Shown here piece by piece: positions 59,301 to 64,000 of a stretch of DNA of 64,000 bases (position 1 is the stretch's first letter; every line of letters starts with the position of its first letter). The DNA comes from Pectinophora gossypiella (taxonomy: Eukaryota > Arthropoda > Insecta > Lepidoptera > Gelechiidae): positions 2,516,786 to 2,580,785 of the forward strand of contig NC_065424.1 in the NCBI RefSeq assembly GCF_024362695.1. The letters are read 5' to 3'. The notes below the pieces were generated by a model. The model saw only the letters and a program-made list of their open reading frames with translations, did no database searches and was not told the DNA's origin. The position numbers and the translations under genes were made by a program.

Positions 59301-62300
59301 TTGGCTACAACACCCTGTGAATAAATAGAGAATAATTATTTAAATCATGGCTATAGATGAAGCTTGAGTGCTTACTATGACAGACACCATTCCGTTATTC
59401 TGTGACAGACCCGCAACATTTTTATTTCAAAATGTCCCACTACCTTTCTACGTATATTGAAATGGCCCTTTGTAAAGTATTATACATTTGTTCTGTACTA
59501 GACTTAGTTAATAAAAAGCTATGTTAGGAGGCGGGGAGGATATGATCGTGCTATTTATACTGAATTATCTTGTGAAGGAAGTTATACATGGTCGTATGTG
59601 TAGCTTGCTTGTGTTGAAGTGATTGTACCTGTCTTATACTTAAGCGAAGTTATACATATAACATAAATAATATAGGAAAGTTGTTTTAAGTGCTGTGTCT
59701 AAGCTCTTAGAGACGAATACTGTTTTCGGTGAAAATGGGTAAACAAGGACATATTTTGGTTAAATACAAATTAGTTTTATACATACCCATCGTAGCAGCA
59801 ACCTTAATACATTTGTGGACGCACTTGTCTAAACTTACATAATAAAAATAAATGTCTTTCCTGGCCAAGAAAACATGGATACCCTACTCAGAAATGCATG
59901 TGTACGTACCATCAGCACAACCCATTTGTTTTTCAGATTACAATGGTCTTTTTTGTAATTTATAATGATTAGTAATTTGTACGTGCTTCATATTGGGACT
60001 TCACGTCAATGAATGGAGAAAAATTTAATAAGAATAATAAAAACAACCTTGCCACCACAAAATATAACCTTTGTTTACCCAATGAAGTCATAAATATGTA
60101 TAGACGTGACATATAATTATAGTGTTAGTAGAACATAGACAAGACGATGCGCGACGGCCATGGGGAGTGTTAGTGTATACCCATCCTTCACAAGTATCCT
60201 CTATACGAAGCTCTAGTTACAATAGAAAGGACAAATAGCACAACCAACCACAAACCAGAGAAACTCGCAATAATCATGATCTAACACAAAAATTATCTAT
60301 TTATTTGAAGTACGTAATAAACTACAATTAGCCAACTAAAAATAATTATAATAAAAACTCATTATCATTCTAACAAGAAGACATTAAAAGCTTATAAGTT
60401 CCACTTTAGATTTACTTCGACCTTTTACCAGTTAATTTGACTTGATCCCAGTCAGGTGACATTTGTATCACTGACGTCCTCACACCACTTCCCCCAGTCA
60501 CAACACTGAAGTGTTTCAATTAAATTTAGTGCAGAGCTTATTGTGAAGTGTGGAATGACTTCATGAGTTAACTTATGAAGAAATCTTAAAGGAAATCTGA
60601 CCATAAGTGAATAATATATTGTAAAATATTATATACTTTAAATGGAATGATTAAAAATAATCAATTTTACAGTCTTTTCCCGCGAACTTTGCTGCCTAAA
60701 TGGTAATTAATTTCTTCAAAAGTATAAATCACAAGTAAGCATATGGAATGTTAAGTAGTCAGTAAACATAAACTGAATAATCATCACGTGCACTAAAGAT
60801 CGTTGAAACACCTGAAATAATTTGATACTGTTTCGTATTAGATAACAAGCAATAGGCTTCAGAAAAGAAGAGAAAAGAAAGCTAGCGTGTGAGTTGATGA
60901 CTGGAGGACTTCCTGCCAGGGTAGGGGTTGTACTATAACTGCAGAAGGCTTTAACGCGTAGCTAAGAAAATTCGCAAGGAAAAACCGTATTAAATATGGA
61001 CTTGTTACAACACAGTTCTCGAATAAAGTATCTTTGAGTAAAAATTTTAACAATGCCGAAATGAAAAACAGAACAGTGACATCGATTTGAACGAAAACCG
61101 TAGTAACAAGTCCAAGCTATTACCGCGTACAATTTGTTTGAAAACAACATACAGTAAAGCTGTACGTATGTATCCGCCGCAGTGTGCTGTGGAAAACTTA
61201 GATGCTACAAGCGACATACTGAGAAGACGACATCTCTGCTATTGTTCCATTTCTAAATTTTACTCTTTGTATACACATCGACCGATCAAAACCACACGTC
61301 GTTGCCACCTAAAATGCATTTCACAGTTAACTCAGCGGAAGAGCGTTACGTCAAAAATATGACGTGATTGTAAAGGCATTTGATTGGCCGATGTAAAAGA
61401 CAGTTTTGGTAGGCCTGTATCTGTGTAACTCATGCAACAAATTCTGCTCCTTCGACAAGCGAACCATGCGGGACCCATTTTGTGAATGACGTAAATAGTC
61501 TCAACAACAAACCATTGGCATACTTACCCGAACATGCACATTTTCCATATCACACCCCGTCGGATACACCAAATACAACAATATTTATATCATAGACATT
61601 GTACTGAGTAACAAGATTAAATATTAATTTGTCGTTTGTGTACCTGCTCCCAAATACTGGACAAAACCACCCTTAACCCGATAACACCCCGCCCGTCAAA
61701 TATTCAAGAAATGTAAATTATATGATAAGTGTTTGAGAGAAGTAAAATTCTTCCAGTACTTGACAGTTACTTGCGCAGGTTATTTAAACACATCAATGCC
61801 AATCGACATTCAAGACTTATACATTCGTTTAACAAAAAAATAAGTCTTGAATGTCAATTTGTTCGACAATTTAAACCTGTAAATATAGAAAATGAACAGA
61901 ACAAAGATTAACCATAACACCGTGTAGTTGTGACTAAAGCCCCATACCTATTGTGATCAACGATGGCAACACCATAGAATATGACGTTAACTTTATTATC
62001 TAGCTCTCCATCATACAGTACACCCAAACTGAGACACATTCCCGAAATTAATGTCCTTATAATACCGTGATGAATTGTAAAATGACAGGGTGCCACCAGA
62101 TTAACGAACATTGACAACAAAAAGTTAGGGTGACCATGCTTTTTCGGAAATGTGTTCAGGACCTGTTTACGAAATTACGACATGATTACACTAAGTGGTG
62201 TGAGGTAATATCGGACCATGACGTTAAGCTAGTGAAGAACAGCCGAATAGTCGAGTCTTTGTAATATTACTAAGTAATATTAATAAACTCTCTTTAATAA

Positions 62301-63831
62301 GAAATATAAAATAAAAAAAACAAAGAAGGTCGAGTATTCGGCATTAAATGCTCTATTGTTAGGTGAACATTGTACAGGAACTGGGATTGAAATGGAAAGG
62401 AAAAGGAGAAATACGACGACCGCCGAAGGCCTACTACACTTGTAAAAAAACTTAAATTTAACGATCGTTTAATAATTCCTCAAAAAGAATCAATTCATTT
62501 CGCAAATGTAAAAACACGATCAACAAACAAGTCTAATATAATACGCTTACCTAATTTAATATATATGAAAAAAAATTGTGTATACTAACCACAAAACAGT
62601 GCATTGTACTCAAAAACGACAATCAAATATTAAGTACCTAAATTAAACGCGAGAAGCCGTAACTACCGGAGTTGTCAGCCTTGGTTCAGACTTGCGGAGT
62701 TGGCAAATGTCTTTTATAATGGAATGTCTAAATTTAAAAAATCACAACGATAGACGATCACACGATAGACCTCGATATGCACTAACTACTTGTCATTGAA
62801 AAACAACCTCAGGTTCACTTATAAATTAAACATATGACGATAGTTCAACAATATTTAAAGATAATATAAACAACAAAAACTGATTTAAGTAAGTACTTAA
62901 CCTAACCCCTCGAATTGAAGCTGCTCATTAGCTGCCTATTTTTCGATTCGCTTAAAATTGATGTCCTATTTTAATAAATTCATATAAAACTATTATAAAG
63001 AATCTGTCGCGAAGGCACGCCCCGACAGCTCACCAACGTTGTTGAGCTTATTGTCATCGTTACCCTGTTTCATTTTCGACTACACGAGTAGTCGCCAGTC
63101 TCATGAGAAACGTTTTAAGTCCAAGTCATCAATCGATCTTTTGACGAACTTTATGTCCATCCTTTATATTTTTATCATTTTCATTATTATTGCCGACGTA
63201 AAGCCGCGATTTAAACGCCCGGATAGTAGGGATACGTGGGGAACATAGACAGCGCGGTCGCGGGGAAGGGGCTAGTCATAGCAGCGGGCAGGCCGGCGGA
63301 GAGCGCGCCGTACCCGCCCGGCAGCGCTGCGGGAAGCGCCGTAGGCAGCGCGCCTGCGTACATGGACGACTGGAGCATCGGGCTCGTGTTCGCATACGAG
63401 AAGATCGGCCCCGAGGACGCGTACGAGAACATCGGCAGCGAGATGCTCGGCGGTTGTATCTGCTGCGGTACGTATTGGCGCTTGGCGGGGGTCGCGTCGG
63501 TGGGAGTGAACGCGCGGTCATAAGTGCGTTTGGTGGGCAGCATGGCGGGCTGCGACACCACCTGCGGCAGCGGGTAGGACGCGGCGGGGGACGGGGAGCG
63601 GAGCGAGGCGTAGGCGGGGAGCATGGGCAACAGGGAGGGCGCGGGGCGCAGCGAGGCGAGCAGCAGGTTCTCGTGCTGGCGCGCCAGCAGCGTTTGCTGC
63701 GCGATGTGGTGCGCCAGCAGGCGCGGCGGTGGCGCGGACAACGTACCCGGCGACACCACCTTGGGCGCGGCGGCCGCCGACACGCCGCCCGTCAGCACCA
63801 GGTTCATGTCGTCGCCGCTGCACTGGAACAC
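56329..63831 (-). CDS. fus: fusilli / ESRP splicing regulator, C-terminal part
   Basis: This is the 3' end of an epithelial splicing regulatory protein (ESRP; Drosophila fusilli), a nuclear RRM protein that controls alternative exons; the N-terminal region and RRMs lie beyond the right edge. The exon starting at 63831 opens with VFQCSGDDMNLVLTGG, the end of RRM3, nearly identical to the vertebrate ESRP block. About 190 Ala/Pro/Ser/Tyr-rich residues follow. On its own this frame ends at TAA 63211-63213 (after YPYYPGV). Two further phase-0 exons look real: 57054-56905 (50 residues, including YYPSPLAGALAPPPLVYWGY, resembling the ESRP tail) with donor GTAAGT, and 56421-56329 (30 residues ending PDPWPVYMVN, then TGA). 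The junction between the first exon and 57054 needs a weak donor (GTTTAA at 63216) or one I have missed, so the two ends may be alternative. The acceptor at 63832 has a poor pyrimidine tract. Confidence 0.82.
57055..63210 (-). other. fusilli intron or terminal region
   Basis: About 6.1 kb of AT-rich DNA separates the two coding parts. Small frames (57293-57568, 58844-59146, 60859-61362, 61729-62120) have no coding character. I recognise no mobile element here, in contrast to the d4 introns. Confidence 0.6.
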
Positions 63832-64000
63832 CTGCACCCGCCCACATACTATTACTTCGGACTCTTCATCATATTTCCTTTCCTAGTTCTCGTGGATTAT
63901 TTGTTCAGTCAGATCCATAACTTTATGAACATCACCCGACACTATCATTTTCATTGGATTTTTTTGTCAAAACCTTCGTCACAGCCAATCATATTATGTT
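63832..64000 (-). other. fusilli upstream intron (partial)
   Basis: The sequence turns AT-rich at the GGTGCAG acceptor. The frame upstream stays open for 17 codons before TAG at 63883-63885, but shows no RRM-like sequence, so I read it as intron. Confidence 0.55.

Noticed and set aside
57293..62120. Small open frames in the fusilli intron region as genes
   Set aside because: They are short, AT-rich and low-complexity, with no codon bias or recognisable motif.
63236..63920. Several frames on the plus strand and in other minus frames at 63.2-63.9 kb
   Set aside because: They overlap the fusilli exon, whose RRM3-end motif fixes strand and frame.

Overview
This is a eukaryotic, AT-rich, intron-bearing window, almost certainly from a moth or butterfly (Lepidoptera). 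The evidence is animal-type genes with GT-AG introns, strong arthropod similarity of the three proteins, a TTAGG-containing satellite (the arthropod telomere motif), and a dense load of short interspersed retroposons and miniature DNA transposons. Most open reading frames in the window lie in repeats or oppose true exons and are not genes. All exon models were built by eye from splice sites, reading phase and remembered family sequences; no search was run.

Three host genes are present. (1) 14300-19442, + strand, seven coding exons: the PP2A regulatory subunit B'' gamma (PPP2R3C/G5PR family), complete, 478 residues. (2) 20510-43359, + strand, eleven coding exons over 23 kb: a d4/DPF (requiem, BAF45) chromatin reader with an N-terminal requiem domain, one Krueppel-type C2H2 finger and a tandem PHD pair, complete, 497 residues. 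Its intron 6 (10.5 kb) and intron 9 (7.7 kb) are filled with mobile elements. (3) 63831-56329, - strand: the 3' end of the fusilli/ESRP splicing-regulator gene, beginning at the end of its third RRM and running off the right edge. It faces the d4 gene tail to tail.

Layout: 1-14.2 kb is intergenic and repeat-rich, with a pair of inverted SINEs (3.4-4.1 kb), two SINEs at one target sequence (4.9-5.46 kb), several MITEs, a 2.6-kb palindromic fold-back element nested in a MITE (9.77-12.74 kb) and a hAT-type MITE (13.2-13.7 kb). 14.2-20.1 kb is the phosphatase-subunit gene. 20.5-45 kb is d4 and its TE-filled introns. 45-52.5 kb is mostly anonymous, with one decayed coding remnant on the - strand (46.8-47.95 kb). 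52.5-53.0 kb is a 21-bp minisatellite containing TTAGG. 53.4-56.3 kb looks repeat-poor and may be the long fusilli 3' UTR. 57.1-63.2 kb is a long fusilli intron.

The most interesting biology is in d4. Exon 9, which carries the first half of PHD1, can be read straight through its splice donor into a 78-residue GC-rich tail with an AT-hook, giving a protein that lacks a working double PHD finger. This resembles the DPF3a/DPF3b choice known in vertebrates. A second choice at the very 3' end changes the last residue and moves the UTR. Fusilli also has two possible C-termini here. Among the repeats, the window shows SINE families that combine different heads (tRNA alone, or tRNA plus 5S-rRNA-like) with one shared central core and different tails, with 12-13-bp target duplications.
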